A stretch of DNA of 64,000 nucleotides from SG8-41 sp035649495. GTDB taxonomy: Bacteria > Pseudomonadota > Gammaproteobacteria > Burkholderiales > SG8-41. The notes beneath the pieces are model-generated. The model saw only the letters and a program-made list of their open reading frames with translations. It was not told the DNA's origin and did no database searches. Each line of letters starts with the position of its first letter. The stretch's first letter is position 1. Location: positions 1 to 64,000 of the forward strand of contig DASRJL010000043.1 in assembly GCA_035649495.1 (NCBI GenBank), given 5' to 3'. Below are positions 50,192-59,460 of the stretch, one piece after another. The translations under genes were made by a program, and so were the position numbers.

Positions 50192-52993
50192 TCATCCTAG
50201 TTTCTTGATGACGGCCGCGGTCAGCGCCTGCGAGACTTCGAGGAATTCCTCCCAGGGATCCTTCTTCATTCGCGCCAGCCGTGAGGGGACGTTGCGCACG
50301 TTGAAGTGATCGAATCGCACGTCTTCATCCAGCTCGCTCCAGTCTATCGGCAGGCTAACGGGGGCGTTCGCGCGCGCGCGTACCGCGTACGCCGCAATGG
50401 AAGTGGCGCCTTCAGCATTGCGCAGGTAATCGACGTAGATTCTTCCCCTGCGCTTTGCCTTGGACATCGTGGCGGTGAACCGGTCGGGGAAGGTTTTCTC
50501 GAGATGCTCCGCCACGGACTTCGTGAACGCCTTGACGGTATCCCAGTCCCGCGTGGGCCTGACCGGTGCCACGACGTGCAGGCCCTTGCCCCCGGTGGTC
50601 TTGAGAAAAACGCGCAGGCCGATTTCCTCCAGCAGGGTTTTCATCAGCCGCGCTGCATCGGCGACCTTGCTCCACGGGAGGTCGTCGTCCGGATCGATAT
50701 CGAAAATGACGCGGTCGGGAGAGCCGAGCTTGCGCGCCGAGGAGCCCCAGGGATGGAGTTCCAGCACGCCCATCTGCACGAGCGAGACGACCGCCGGCAG
50801 CGAATTCGCCATCATGTAGGTGGCCTTGCCGTCGCCTTCCGGGACCACGACGCGCCCGACCACCTTCGGAACACCCTCTTTCACGTGCTTCTGATAGAAG
50901 CAGTGCTTGCGCCAGCCGTCGGGGCAGCGCACCAGCGTGAGGGGGCGATTCTTCAAATGGAGCAGGATCCGGTCCGCCACCGTTTCGTAGTAAAGCGCCA
51001 GCTCACGCTTGGTGATGCCCGCTTCGGGGTACAGCACCTTGTCGGGGTGGGAGAGCGCGATGCCGGCGATTGTCGAACTGCTTGACTCGTGACTCGTGAC
51101 CCGTGACTCGTTGCTCGTGGCGCGCGGCCGGCGACCAGTGGCGCCTAACGCCTGACGCCTGACGCCTGCCCCCCGACCCCTGACGCCTGACCCCTGACGC
51201 CTGACCCCTGACGCCTGACCTCTCACGCCTGCCCCCTGACGCGTGACCCCTGCCGGATTTTCGCGAACCACGTCGCGTGGATTCTTGTCCTCCCGCAATC
51301 CCTGGAACGACGGGTGGCGCAGCGTGCCTTCGTCGGTCCATTCGGTAAATGCGATTTCCGCGACCAGCCGGGGCTTCACCCAATGCGCGCGCCGTGCTTC
51401 GGCGCCGCGCGGCGGATTGCTGAACGGCGGATTCTTGCTGGCTATTGCATCGAGCTTCTTCCGCAGCGCGACGAGCGTGTCGTGGTCGAATCCGGTCCCG
51501 ACTTTTCCGGAATAGCGCAGCGTCCCGTCACGCTCGTGGACGCCGAGGAGCAGCGCGCCAAGGCCGCTCCGCGCGCCGGCGGGATCGGTGTAGCCGCCGA
51601 TCACCATCTCCTGGCGCAGGCCGCACTTGATCTTGAGCCAGTCGCGGCCGCGCCCGGCGTTGTACGGGGAGTCGGCCCTTTTGGATACGATACCTTCCAG
51701 CTCGAGCTTGCAGGCCTGGCCGTAGAATTCGTCGCCCGAGCCGAGCACGTGGCTCGAGTAGCGGATCACCGGCGGCGCGCCGGACACGACTTTCTCCAGC
51801 AGGTTCTTTCGCTCGATGAGCGGCGCCTTCCGGAGGTCGCGGCCATCGAGGTACGGCAGATCGAACACGTAGTAGTGCAGGCTCCCCGTGTCTTCCTGCG
51901 ACAGCGCGTTCTGCAGCGCCTGGAAGCTGGAGAGGCCGTTGGCCTTCATGACGACGACCTCGCCGTCCAGCCAGCCCGATTCGATGGGCAACCCGCCAAC
52001 CGCGTCCGCGATCGAACGGAATTTCTCCGTCCAGTCGTTGCGGTTTCTCGTATACAGCCGGACCTTGCCATCCTCGACCCGGGACAGGATGCGGTAACCA
52101 TCGAGCTTCATTTCATGCAGCCATCCCGCACCGCCGGGGGCCTCCTTGACCAGCGTGGCGAGCTCGGGCTCGACGAATCCGGGAAGGGTGCCCGACACCG
52201 CATCGTCCATGGCGGAGAGGGCCGCCCGGTAAGTGGCTGCGGCGCCTTTGACGAACGCGGACGCGCGTCCCGATGTTCTCACCCCGGACCTTCGCGTCCG
52301 TCCGCCTGAGCTTCCCGTTGCCGCGCGAGTCCGTTTCGTTCGGGCCCGTGCTCGCCGCGGCGCTATGGCGCCTTCGCGCACGTTTTGCGCTACCGACTTG
52401 TTCGAGTGCCAGATGCGGTCGGCGCCTTCCTCGATTTCCTCCAGGCTGCGGCCGGTCGCCACGCTGTCGGGTTCCTCCTCCACAACGCGCCCTTCCGCCG
52501 CCGGCTGCGCGAATTCATCGTTTTCCTTGATGAGCAGCCACGACTTGTCGCTGCCGTACTTGCTGCCGCGCGTGCGCACCAGCATCCAGCCGCCCCGAAG
52601 CTTCGCGCCGTGGAGCTCGAACTTGAGCCGGCCCTTCCGGTAGCCTGACTCGGGGTCCTCCTTCGGTATCCACGTTCCGGCGTCCCAGAGCATCACGGTG
52701 CCGGAGCCGTACTGCTGCGGCGGGATGATGCCTTCGAAACCCCCGTACTCGATCGGGTGGTCCTCGACGTGCATGGCGAGGCGCTTGTCCTGCGGGTCGA
52801 GGCTCGGGCCCTTGGGCACCGCCCACGAGAGCAACACGCCGTTCAGCTCCAGGCGGAAATCGTAATGCAGGCGGCTTGCGGCGTGCTTCTGGATGACGAA
52901 TGCGAGCGCCTTCGCCCGGCGTTTGCCGATGCGTCCTTTCGGCTCCGGGGTCGTTCTGAAGTTGCGTTTCCTGCGGTAGGTGTCGAGAGCCAT
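50192..52993 (-). CDS. ligD: Multifunctional DNA ligase D (phosphoesterase-ligase-polymerase)
   Basis: A 933-residue three-domain LigD of bacterial non-homologous end joining. The N-terminal phosphoesterase domain is seen at about 30-165 (HYDFRLELNGVLLSWAVPKG, VEDHPIEYGGFEG). The ATP-dependent ligase has nucleophile K296 (HEMKLDGYRI), ELEGIVSKR and WLKIKCGL. The polymerase/primase is at about 645-930 with the catalytic D765-x-D767 (FDIDPDDDLPW). Between ligase and polymerase the linker is a seven-residue tandem repeat (about residues 581-639) encoded by a heptanucleotide array. The ATG at 52993 fits family starts. No ku gene is in the window. Confidence 0.93.
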   Translation of the reverse strand: MALDTYRRKRNFRTTPEPKGRIGKRRAKALAFVIQKHAASRLHYDFRLELNGVLLSWAVPKGPSLDPQDKRLAMHVEDHPIEYGGFEGIIPPQQYGSGTVMLWDAGTWIPKEDPESGYRKGRLKFELHGAKLRGGWMLVRTRGSKYGSDKSWLLIKENDEFAQPAAEGRVVEEEPDSVATGRSLEEIEEGADRIWHSNKSVAQNVREGAIAPRRARARTKRTRAATGSSGGRTRRSGVRTSGRASAFVKGAAATYRAALSAMDDAVSGTLPGFVEPELATLVKEAPGGAGWLHEMKLDGYRILSRVEDGKVRLYTRNRNDWTEKFRSIADAVGGLPIESGWLDGEVVVMKANGLSSFQALQNALSQEDTGSLHYYVFDLPYLDGRDLRKAPLIERKNLLEKVVSGAPPVIRYSSHVLGSGDEFYGQACKLELEGIVSKRADSPYNAGRGRDWLKIKCGLRQEMVIGGYTDPAGARSGLGALLLGVHERDGTLRYSGKVGTGFDHDTLVALRKKLDAIASKNPPFSNPPRGAEARRAHWVKPRLVAEIAFTEWTDEGTLRHPSFQGLREDKNPRDVVRENPAGVTRQGAGVRGQASGVRRQGSGVRGRGAGVRRQALGATGRRPRATSNESRVTSHESSSSTIAGIALSHPDKVLYPEAGITKRELALYYETVADRILLHLKNRPLTLVRCPDGWRKHCFYQKHVKEGVPKVVGRVVVPEGDGKATYMMANSLPAVVSLVQMGVLELHPWGSSARKLGSPDRVIFDIDPDDDLPWSKVADAARLMKTLLEEIGLRVFLKTTGGKGLHVVAPVRPTRDWDTVKAFTKSVAEHLEKTFPDRFTATMSKAKRRGRIYVDYLRNAEGATSIAAYAVRARANAPVSLPIDWSELDEDVRFDHFNVRNVPSRLARMKKDPWEEFLEVSQALTAAVIKKLG
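51081..51253. repeat. Heptanucleotide array D inside ligD
   Basis: About 25 consecutive 7-nt units: CGTGACT/CGTGACC types at 51081-51122, a variant stretch, then alternating CGCCTGA and CCCCTGA to 51253. It is the longest array in the window. Because 21 nt is three units, it reads as seven-residue repeats (GVRGQAS, GVRRQGS, GVRGRGA, GVRRQAL) in LigD without a stop. Confidence 0.9.
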
Positions 52994-53185
52994 GAGGGCG
53001 CCAGCCGTTTCGCTAATAAGACGGCCCCATCGGATGTTTGTTCGCGGCGAGTGCCGGCGCATGTTCAAGCGCGGTGCTTGTAGGACAAAGCCGGACAGGT
53101 GACGTGGGCTGCGGGTGAATTGGCGTCACGAGGGCGAAGCGCACGGTAAATCGCTTGCGCAAAGCTGGCAAAGGCCTAAACTGGT

Positions 53186-53210
53186 GTTACCCGGGGATTC
53201 CCCGGGTAAC
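53186..53210. promoter_or_regulatory. Perfect 25-nt palindrome upstream of a small gene
   Basis: GTTACCCGGGG-ATT-CCCCGGGTAAC, 11-bp arms and a 3-nt loop, 24 nt before the start at 53234. Two related stem-loops with a CCCGGG(G)-CCCGGG core lie at 54637 and 62575. A leader hairpin or operator is possible. It has no T-run. Confidence 0.55.
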
Positions 53211-53233
53211 TTGCCCAAGGAAGAGATAGCGCA

Positions 53234-53434
53234 TTGGCTGAGGACGAGAAATTCCGCTTTCTGACGAACACCGCGTTCGAGCGTCTGACGCAGCCGCAGA
53301 AGCTGGCCTATCTGAGCGCCGCGGTGCAGGCCCTTCACGGCACGGGTCACGGCTGGGGCAGCGTTTTCGCGAATCCGGCGCCCGGAACGACGCCACTGGA
53401 TCCGGCCTCAAAAACTCACAATCGACGGGGCTAG
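53234..53434 (+). CDS. Small hypothetical protein, FRFLT family
   Basis: A 66-residue protein from a TTG start (MAEDEKFRFLTNTAFERLTQ) after an AAGGAAGAG site. Its pattern F-R-F-L-T-x3-F-x2-L...Y-L-x2-A-V-x2-L-H is shared with the protein at 20933-21115. The tail GWGSVFANPAPGTTP is Gly/Pro-rich. The function is unknown. It is preceded by a perfect palindrome, as are some of its signalling neighbours. Confidence 0.6.
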   Translation: MAEDEKFRFLTNTAFERLTQPQKLAYLSAAVQALHGTGHGWGSVFANPAPGTTPLDPASKTHNRRG

Positions 53435-53465
53435 GTTGGACCCTCGATCAGAGTAGAGAGTATTT

Positions 53466-54632
53466 CTAGATTCGGCGGAGCGGAAGGCGCACCACGCATT
53501 CACATCCCTTGCCCGCGCCGTCGCTTTTCACGTCGATGGTGCCGGCGTGCAGCTCCACGATCGATTTGACTATCGCCAACCCGAGCCCGAGCCCGTCCGC
53601 TTTCGAATCGCCGTCGCAACATGGCCCGCCCCGCTTGAACGGTTCGAACACATGCGGAAGAAACTCCGGCGCGATGCCGCACCCGTGGTCGAGAACGCGT
53701 ATTACGGCATGGCCGTCATCCGCTTCTCCCTTGATCCATATCCGGCAATCGCGCGCGCTGTACTTGGAAGCGTTCGAGATCAGGTTGACGAGCACCTGTT
53801 GCAGGCGGATGGGGTCGGCCTGCAGTGCGATCGGCTGTGCTATCGCTACGAGGACGGACTGGCCGCGCGCCGTGAGCTGTCCGTCGCAGCTCTCCAGCGC
53901 CTGCGCGAGGGCGGTAGCGAGGTCCGTCTCGGCGACGGCGAGCTCGACCTGTCCGTGATCGAGCCGCGTCATTTCCATCAATTCGTCTACCAGACGGACA
54001 ATGAAGCCGACTTGGCGGCTGATGACTTCAGCAGTCCGGTCGGGCTTTCCGCCATCGGCTTTCAGCCGGAGCAGCTGGGCCGCGCTGCAGAGCGGGCCGA
54101 TCACGTTGCGCAGCTCGTGGGCGAGCGTCCCGATGAATTCATTCCTCTCCGCGTTGCGCCGCAGAAGCGCCTCGCTCTGAATCCGCAGGTGCTCGCCGCT
54201 CGCCCGGTGTGCGGCCGAGTAATGCAGCACCTTGCCGTACCCCGCGAGCTGTCCATTCTCGTCGCGAAGGGGAGTGAGTACGCTGTCCATGCAGACGAGC
54301 GTGCGGTCCTTGCGCAGCAGCCAGCGCGTGTCCGTGTGTTCACCGCAGGTCTGCGCGTCCTGCAGCTCGCAGCGCCATCCCCCGCGCTCCCGGTCGTAGA
54401 GCGGCAGCAGAAAGTCCAGGCGGCGCCCCAGGACTTCCGATTCCTCGTAGCCGAAAATCTCGCCTGCTCCGGCCAGCCAGCCGACGATTTTTCCTTCATT
54501 GTCCAGCAGGATTACGGCGAGCGCGCGTGATTGCGCGCTGAGAAGATCGAGCAGATGCCCGGCGAGATGGCTGTCGGCGGGATTCACGGAGAACCTGTGT
54601 GTCAGGCTATCGTAGCGCAAGGGCAAAACCAT
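53466..54632 (-). CDS. PAS-domain sensor histidine kinase
   Basis: A 388-residue soluble kinase. A PAS domain covers about 28-140 (LLDNEGKIVGWLAGAGEIFG, YEESEVLGRRLDFLLP). The phospho-acceptor is H172 (NEFIGTLAHELRNV), and the ATPase domain has ISNASKYS (N box), LDHGCGIAPEF (G1) and GLGLGLAIVKSIVE (G2). There is no transmembrane segment, so it senses a cytosolic signal. The ATG at 54632 begins the fold. A hairpin abuts this start. No response regulator is next to it, but the CheB-CheR-kinase system across the gap has one. Confidence 0.87.
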   Translation of the reverse strand: MVLPLRYDSLTHRFSVNPADSHLAGHLLDLLSAQSRALAVILLDNEGKIVGWLAGAGEIFGYEESEVLGRRLDFLLPLYDRERGGWRCELQDAQTCGEHTDTRWLLRKDRTLVCMDSVLTPLRDENGQLAGYGKVLHYSAAHRASGEHLRIQSEALLRRNAERNEFIGTLAHELRNVIGPLCSAAQLLRLKADGGKPDRTAEVISRQVGFIVRLVDELMEMTRLDHGQVELAVAETDLATALAQALESCDGQLTARGQSVLVAIAQPIALQADPIRLQQVLVNLISNASKYSARDCRIWIKGEADDGHAVIRVLDHGCGIAPEFLPHVFEPFKRGGPCCDGDSKADGLGLGLAIVKSIVELHAGTIDVKSDGAGKGCECVVRLPLRRI

Positions 54633-54636
54633 TGAT

Positions 54637-54654
54637 CCCGGGGGAACCCCCGGG
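54637..54654 (-). promoter_or_regulatory. Start-proximal hairpin of the histidine kinase
   Basis: CCCGGGGG-TT-CCCCCGGG in the transcript, ending 4 nt before the kinase ATG. Its 3' arm (GGGA) is the only purine-rich site that could serve as ribosome binding site, so the stem may hide it and make translation conditional. Confidence 0.5.
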
Positions 54655-54765
54655 CATGGATCGCGTCCCCAGTCGCCGCGAGCCGCACGCGCTTCCCATT
54701 TGGCGTAGCATTGTTGCAGGCGGGAACATCGCCGGATTCCTGAAGCACACACGAGGAAAGGGGCC

Positions 54766-57700
54766 ATGCCCAAGCGCCCGGGCGGCAAGTCGAAGCGTTC
54801 GCGAACGAACAGAGCGCGTGCACCGGCGCCGGGGCCGGCGCATGTTGTTCCTGACCATGCAGAACAGCAGCTTTCGGGAGATTTCGACAACATCGTTCCT
54901 TCCCGGGGTTACAGGCAGATACCCATAGTCGGACTGGGGGGATCGGCCGGCAGTATAGGAGCCATGCGCGAGTTCTTCAGCGCCATGCCTCCCGACAGCG
55001 GGATGGCATTCGTTGTCGTGCTCCATCTCTCCACGGAGCATGAAAGTGTGCTCAGCACCCTGATACAGCGCACGACCAGCATGCACGTCACCCAGGTTGC
55101 AAGGCGGGCGAAGGTGGAACCCAACCAGGTGTACGTGATCCCGCCCGGCAAGTCGCTGATCGCTGCGGACGGCTTCCTGGAGCTCGAGGATCTCAGCGAG
55201 GAACGCGGCAAGCGCATGACCGTGGATATCTTTTTCCGCACGCTGGCCGACAGTCACGGCCCCCATGCCGCGGCGATCGTCCTCTCGGGACTGGACGGCG
55301 ACGGGGCGATCGGGATCAAGCGGATCAAGGAGCGGGGCGGGCTTACCGTCGTCCAGGATCCCGAGGAAGCGGAATATCCCGGCATGCCGCAGACGGCGAT
55401 CGCCACGGGAATGGTCGACTGGGTGCTGCGGGTGGGGGAGATGCCGGAGCGCCTCGTCGAGTACGGCACGTTCGAAAAAAAGCTCAAGCTGCCTGCGGAG
55501 GAAGGAGCGCAGCCGGCCGCTCCCCCGACCACGCCGCCGGGCGATGACGAGGCGGCGCTGCGGGAAGCGCTGGCCTTCCTGCGCACGCGCACCGGCCGGG
55601 ACTTCTCGTACTACAAGCGCGCCACGATACTGCGGCGGGTCGCCCGGCGCATGCAGATAAACAGCGTCGAGGACCTGCCGGCGTACCTGGCGTTCCTGCG
55701 CACGCATGCCGGCGAGGCGAACGCCCTGCTGCAGGATCTCCTGATCAGCGTCACGAATTTTTTCCGCGACCATGACGCTTTCACGTCCCTCACGTCACAT
55801 CTGCCGAAAATCCTCGATGCGAAGAGCCCCGACGATATCGTGCGAGTGTGGGTGCCGGCGTGCGCCACCGGCGAAGAGGCCTACTCGCTCGCGATCCTGC
55901 TTTCCGAGTACTCGCGCAAGCTGGATTCGCCGCCGCTCATCCAGATATTCGCGACCGACCTGCATGACGAGTCCATCCAGGCCGCGAGAAACGGCGTGTA
56001 TCCCGACACTATCTCCGCCGACGTGAGCGAAGAGCGGCTGCGCCGTTATTTCGCCAAGGAGCCCGGCGGTTACCGCGTGCGCCGGGAAATACGGGAATCG
56101 GTGATGTTCGCCGCCCACGATCTGCTCAAGGATGCGCCGTTCTCGCGCCTTGACCTGATATCCTGCCGGAACCTCCTGATCTACCTGGATCGTCCCGCCC
56201 AGGTCCGCGCTTTCGACATCTTCAATTTCTCGCTCAACAACGGCGGCCTGCTCTTCCTCGGCTTGTCGGAAACCGCGGACGGAATCGCGAGCTTCACCGA
56301 GCTGGACAAGAAGCAGCGGATATACCTGCACCGCGGCGGCCAGAGGCGGGGACTGCCGGTCACGCCCGGACCCTCCAGCCTGGCTCTTGCTTTGCGGACA
56401 CCACTTCCCAGGAAGCCGCCGGTCCTGCCGGGACCGGCCTTCCGCGCGCGCGAGGAAACGCCGGCGCAGTCCATTCCCGATATCCCCAGCACCCAGTCCT
56501 GGGCGGGCGTGCACGCCACGATCGTCGACTGGCTCGCGCCGCCATCCATACTCGTGAACGGAGAACACCAGGTCGTGCATCTTTCCGAAAAGGCCGGCCA
56601 GTACTTGAGAGTGTCGGGAGGCGAACCTTCGCGCAACCTGCTTCATCTGATTCATCCGGCTCTCCGAGTCGACTTGCGGGCGGCGTTGTACCGGGCGGGC
56701 CAGACGAGAGCGCCCGCCGAAACCCTCTCGGTACCCATCGATATCGACGGAACGCGCCGCGCGGTGGACATGCGGGTAGTCCCGGCCTACGAGCTGGCGG
56801 ACGGGTTCATGCTGGTCACGCTGGATGCGCAGATGTCGCCCCTCGTCCGCAAGAACGAAGAGACTGCGGCGGGCGACCAAGCTCCCCCATCGACGCATCT
56901 CGAAGGCGAGCTGGAGCGGGTGCAGGGGCAGCTGCGCGACACAATCGAGCAGCACGAGACCTCGACCCAGGAGCTGAAGGCGAGCAACGAAGAGCTGCAC
57001 GCCATGAACGAGGAGCTGCGCTCCGCCACCGAGGAGCTGGAAACGAGCCGGGAGGAGTTGCAATCGATCAACGAGGAGCTGACGACGGTGAACCACGAGC
57101 TGAAAGGCAATGTGGACGAGCTGGCGCATGCCAACAGCGATCTGCAGAACCTCATGGCCTCGACCGCCATCGCGACGATATTCCTCGACCGGACGTTGCG
57201 CATCACGCGCTATACGCCCACGGCGGTGGAGCTGTTCAACCTGATTCCCACGGACGTGGGAAGGCCGCTGACCGATCTGACGCATCGTCTCGACTACATC
57301 GGCCTGGAGCGCGACGCCCAGCGCGTCCTGGAAAACCTCGTGCCCATCGAGCGCGAGGTCGGCCGCGCCGGGGGGCGATGGTTTTTCGTGCGGCTGCTGC
57401 CGTACCGGACGATGGACGATCGCATCGCGGGCGTCGTGTTGACGTTCGTGGACGTCACCGAGCTGCGCAATATCCGGGAGGCTCTCGCGACGAGCGAGAA
57501 CCGCTACCTCGACCTCTTCAACAGCATCGACGAAGCGGTGGCGCTCCTTGAAACAATCACCGACTCGAGTGGGAAGGAGGATTTCAAGTACCTTCAGGTC
57601 AACCCGGCGTTCGCGCAGCAGACCGGCCTCACCCACGTGGTGGGGAAGACGGTCAGCGAGACCCTGCCCGATCTGGAGCCGGGGTGGACCCGGCACTTCC

Positions 57701-58689
57701 GGCAGGTGGCGCAGAGCGGCGAGCAGATGCGTTTCGAGGCGAGCATTCCGTCGCTGGAGCGCTGGTTCGATGTGTTCGTGTCCCGCATCGGCGGTCCGGG
57801 CAGCATCAGGATCGGCGTCATGTTCACCGACGTGACCTCGCGCAGGGACGCCCAGGACCAGTTGGCGAGGACGAAGGACGACCTGGAGCAGCGCGTGACG
57901 GAGCGCACGCGCGATCTCTCCGCAGCCAACCAGCGGATGCTGACGGAGGTAGCGGGGCGGATACGGCTCGAAGAAGCGCGCGCCAAGCTCCTGCTCGACT
58001 TCGCGACGGCGCAGGAAGACGAGAGGAACCGGGTCGCCCGCGACCTGCACGATTCGCTCGGGCAGCACCTCGCCGCGCTGGCGATGGGATTGAAGGCCGT
58101 CGAGCTGGCCGAGGGCTGCTCCCCGGAGGTTCGTGGACGCATGCTGCAGATGCAGGGGATAGCCCGGCGCCTCGACGAGGAGATAGACCGGCTCTCCCAC
58201 GCGCTGCGTCCGCTCGCGCTCTCCGACCTGGGACTGGAGGCGGCGCTGCGCCGTCACCTGGAAGAGTGGTCGCGGGAAACCGGGATCGCCGTCGACGCGC
58301 AGATCACGATCCTGGGTCCGGAGCGTTTTTCCTTCATCATCGAAACAACGATATATCGCGTCGTCCAGGAGGCGTTGACCAACGTGGCAAAGCATGCGGG
58401 AGCCACACGCGTTGCCCTGATCGCCGAGCGCAGAGCGAACGAGCTGCGGGTCATCATCGAAGACGACGGCAGGGGATTCGACGTGGGGTCCATAAACGAC
58501 GCCCGGCGGCTGGGTCTAAGGGGAATGCGCGAGCGCGCGGTTCTCGTGGGCGGCGCGCTGCAGATCGAGAGCACTCCCGGCAGCGGCACCACTATCTTTC
58601 TCACCGTCCCATTGATGACGAGAGGCGATAATCTGTCGATGCCCCGCGGGGGGGGGGCTGGGGTGAGGAAGGGTGGGGTGAGGGAATGA
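54766..58689 (+). CDS. CheB-CheR-PAS hybrid histidine kinase (HisKA_3)
   Basis: A 1307-residue multi-domain protein. CheB methylesterase at about 50-235 (GLGGSAGS with S60, VLHL with H87, LSGLDGDGAIG with D179). CheR methyltransferase at about 265-525 (ATILRRVARRM, VWVPACATGEEAYSLAI, FSRLDLISCRNLLIYLD). PAS/linker to about 690, then a long coiled coil (ELKASNEELHAMNEELRSAT, ELETSREELQSINEEL) and two PAS-like modules. A NarL-type kinase core ends it with H1095 (RVARDLHDSLGQHLAAL) and EDDGRGFDVG. The partner regulator starts 8 nt after the stop. A run of ten G residues lies 32 nt before the stop codon. Confidence 0.92.
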   Translation: MPKRPGGKSKRSRTNRARAPAPGPAHVVPDHAEQQLSGDFDNIVPSRGYRQIPIVGLGGSAGSIGAMREFFSAMPPDSGMAFVVVLHLSTEHESVLSTLIQRTTSMHVTQVARRAKVEPNQVYVIPPGKSLIAADGFLELEDLSEERGKRMTVDIFFRTLADSHGPHAAAIVLSGLDGDGAIGIKRIKERGGLTVVQDPEEAEYPGMPQTAIATGMVDWVLRVGEMPERLVEYGTFEKKLKLPAEEGAQPAAPPTTPPGDDEAALREALAFLRTRTGRDFSYYKRATILRRVARRMQINSVEDLPAYLAFLRTHAGEANALLQDLLISVTNFFRDHDAFTSLTSHLPKILDAKSPDDIVRVWVPACATGEEAYSLAILLSEYSRKLDSPPLIQIFATDLHDESIQAARNGVYPDTISADVSEERLRRYFAKEPGGYRVRREIRESVMFAAHDLLKDAPFSRLDLISCRNLLIYLDRPAQVRAFDIFNFSLNNGGLLFLGLSETADGIASFTELDKKQRIYLHRGGQRRGLPVTPGPSSLALALRTPLPRKPPVLPGPAFRAREETPAQSIPDIPSTQSWAGVHATIVDWLAPPSILVNGEHQVVHLSEKAGQYLRVSGGEPSRNLLHLIHPALRVDLRAALYRAGQTRAPAETLSVPIDIDGTRRAVDMRVVPAYELADGFMLVTLDAQMSPLVRKNEETAAGDQAPPSTHLEGELERVQGQLRDTIEQHETSTQELKASNEELHAMNEELRSATEELETSREELQSINEELTTVNHELKGNVDELAHANSDLQNLMASTAIATIFLDRTLRITRYTPTAVELFNLIPTDVGRPLTDLTHRLDYIGLERDAQRVLENLVPIEREVGRAGGRWFFVRLLPYRTMDDRIAGVVLTFVDVTELRNIREALATSENRYLDLFNSIDEAVALLETITDSSGKEDFKYLQVNPAFAQQTGLTHVVGKTVSETLPDLEPGWTRHFRQVAQSGEQMRFEASIPSLERWFDVFVSRIGGPGSIRIGVMFTDVTSRRDAQDQLARTKDDLEQRVTERTRDLSAANQRMLTEVAGRIRLEEARAKLLLDFATAQEDERNRVARDLHDSLGQHLAALAMGLKAVELAEGCSPEVRGRMLQMQGIARRLDEEIDRLSHALRPLALSDLGLEAALRRHLEEWSRETGIAVDAQITILGPERFSFIIETTIYRVVQEALTNVAKHAGATRVALIAERRANELRVIIEDDGRGFDVGSINDARRLGLRGMRERAVLVGGALQIESTPGSGTTIFLTVPLMTRGDNLSMPRGGGAGVRKGGVRE

Positions 58690-58696
58690 GCGCGAG

Positions 58697-59413
58697 ATGA
58701 GCGAAGATCGGGTGCAGGCGCCGGTCGTAACCGGCAAGGTGCGGATCCTCGTCGCCGACGACCACGCGGTGCTGCGTGAAGGCGTGGCGCTGCTCATAGA
58801 CCGCGAGGCGGACATGTGCGTGGTCGGCCAGGCGAGCGGCGGGCGCGAAGCGCTCGATCTCGCCAGGCAGCTGAAGCCGGACGTCGCCGTTATCGACCTG
58901 TCGATGCCCGATATGAACGGTGCGCAGGCTTCGGAGCGGCTGCTCGCAGAGTGTCCGCAGGTGCGGGTGATCGCATTGACCCGGCACGCCGATGCCGAGT
59001 ACCTGCACAGGATGCTGGGCATCGGCGCGAGGGGCTACGTGCTGAAACGCTCGGCCGCCGAAGATCTGGTGAACGCGATCCGGGCGGTCACCAAAGGAAA
59101 TACCTTCATCGACGCGGAGCTGAGGGACCGGTTACACGACGACCTGCTCGGCCGGCGGAGGCAGCCGGTCGGCGCCCCCGCCCTCACCGGGCGCGAAACC
59201 GACGTGCTGAGACTGGTGGCGTGGGGCTACAGCAACATGGAAATCGCCCGCCGCCTGAACATCAGCGTGAAAACCGCGGAATTCTACCGGGCCTGCGCGG
59301 TGGAGAAGCTCAAGCTGCGCGGCCGCAGCGAAATCGTCCGCTACGCCCTGCAGCAGGGCTGGATGAACGACGACAATACCCCCCTTCCCGGGGCTGAGGG
59401 GGAACGCGAATAA
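58697..59413 (+). CDS. NarL/LuxR-family response regulator
   Basis: A 238-residue regulator. The receiver has D21-D22, phospho-acceptor D67 (DVAVIDLSMPDMNG) and K in GYVLKRSA. The C-terminal HTH is LTGRETDVLRLVAWGYSNME, then IARRLNISVKTAEFYRACAV. It is the cognate partner of the CheB-CheR-kinase gene (8-nt gap), so the pair is probably a transcription-controlling two-component system that includes methylation-type domains. A short acidic tail (NDDNTPLPGAEGERE) follows the HTH. Confidence 0.93.
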   Translation: MSEDRVQAPVVTGKVRILVADDHAVLREGVALLIDREADMCVVGQASGGREALDLARQLKPDVAVIDLSMPDMNGAQASERLLAECPQVRVIALTRHADAEYLHRMLGIGARGYVLKRSAAEDLVNAIRAVTKGNTFIDAELRDRLHDDLLGRRRQPVGAPALTGRETDVLRLVAWGYSNMEIARRLNISVKTAEFYRACAVEKLKLRGRSEIVRYALQQGWMNDDNTPLPGAEGERE

Positions 59414-59440
59414 GACGGACCCGCAGGTCCGTCTTTCGCG
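59412..59440. terminator. Bidirectional terminator hairpin
   Basis: Perfect AAGACGGACC-CGCA-GGTCCGTCTT (59412-59435) with a following TTTCGCG. Its A/T-rich ends allow it to stop both the regulator transcript and the converging PRC-barrel transcript. Confidence 0.8.
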
Positions 59441-59460
59441 CTGTGTCGCGATCGCAGGGC

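Noticed and set aside
51081..51253. The repeat in ligD as a CRISPR array or as a gene-breaking insertion
   Set aside because: The units are 7 nt with no spacers, and the frame stays open with both flanking domains intact.
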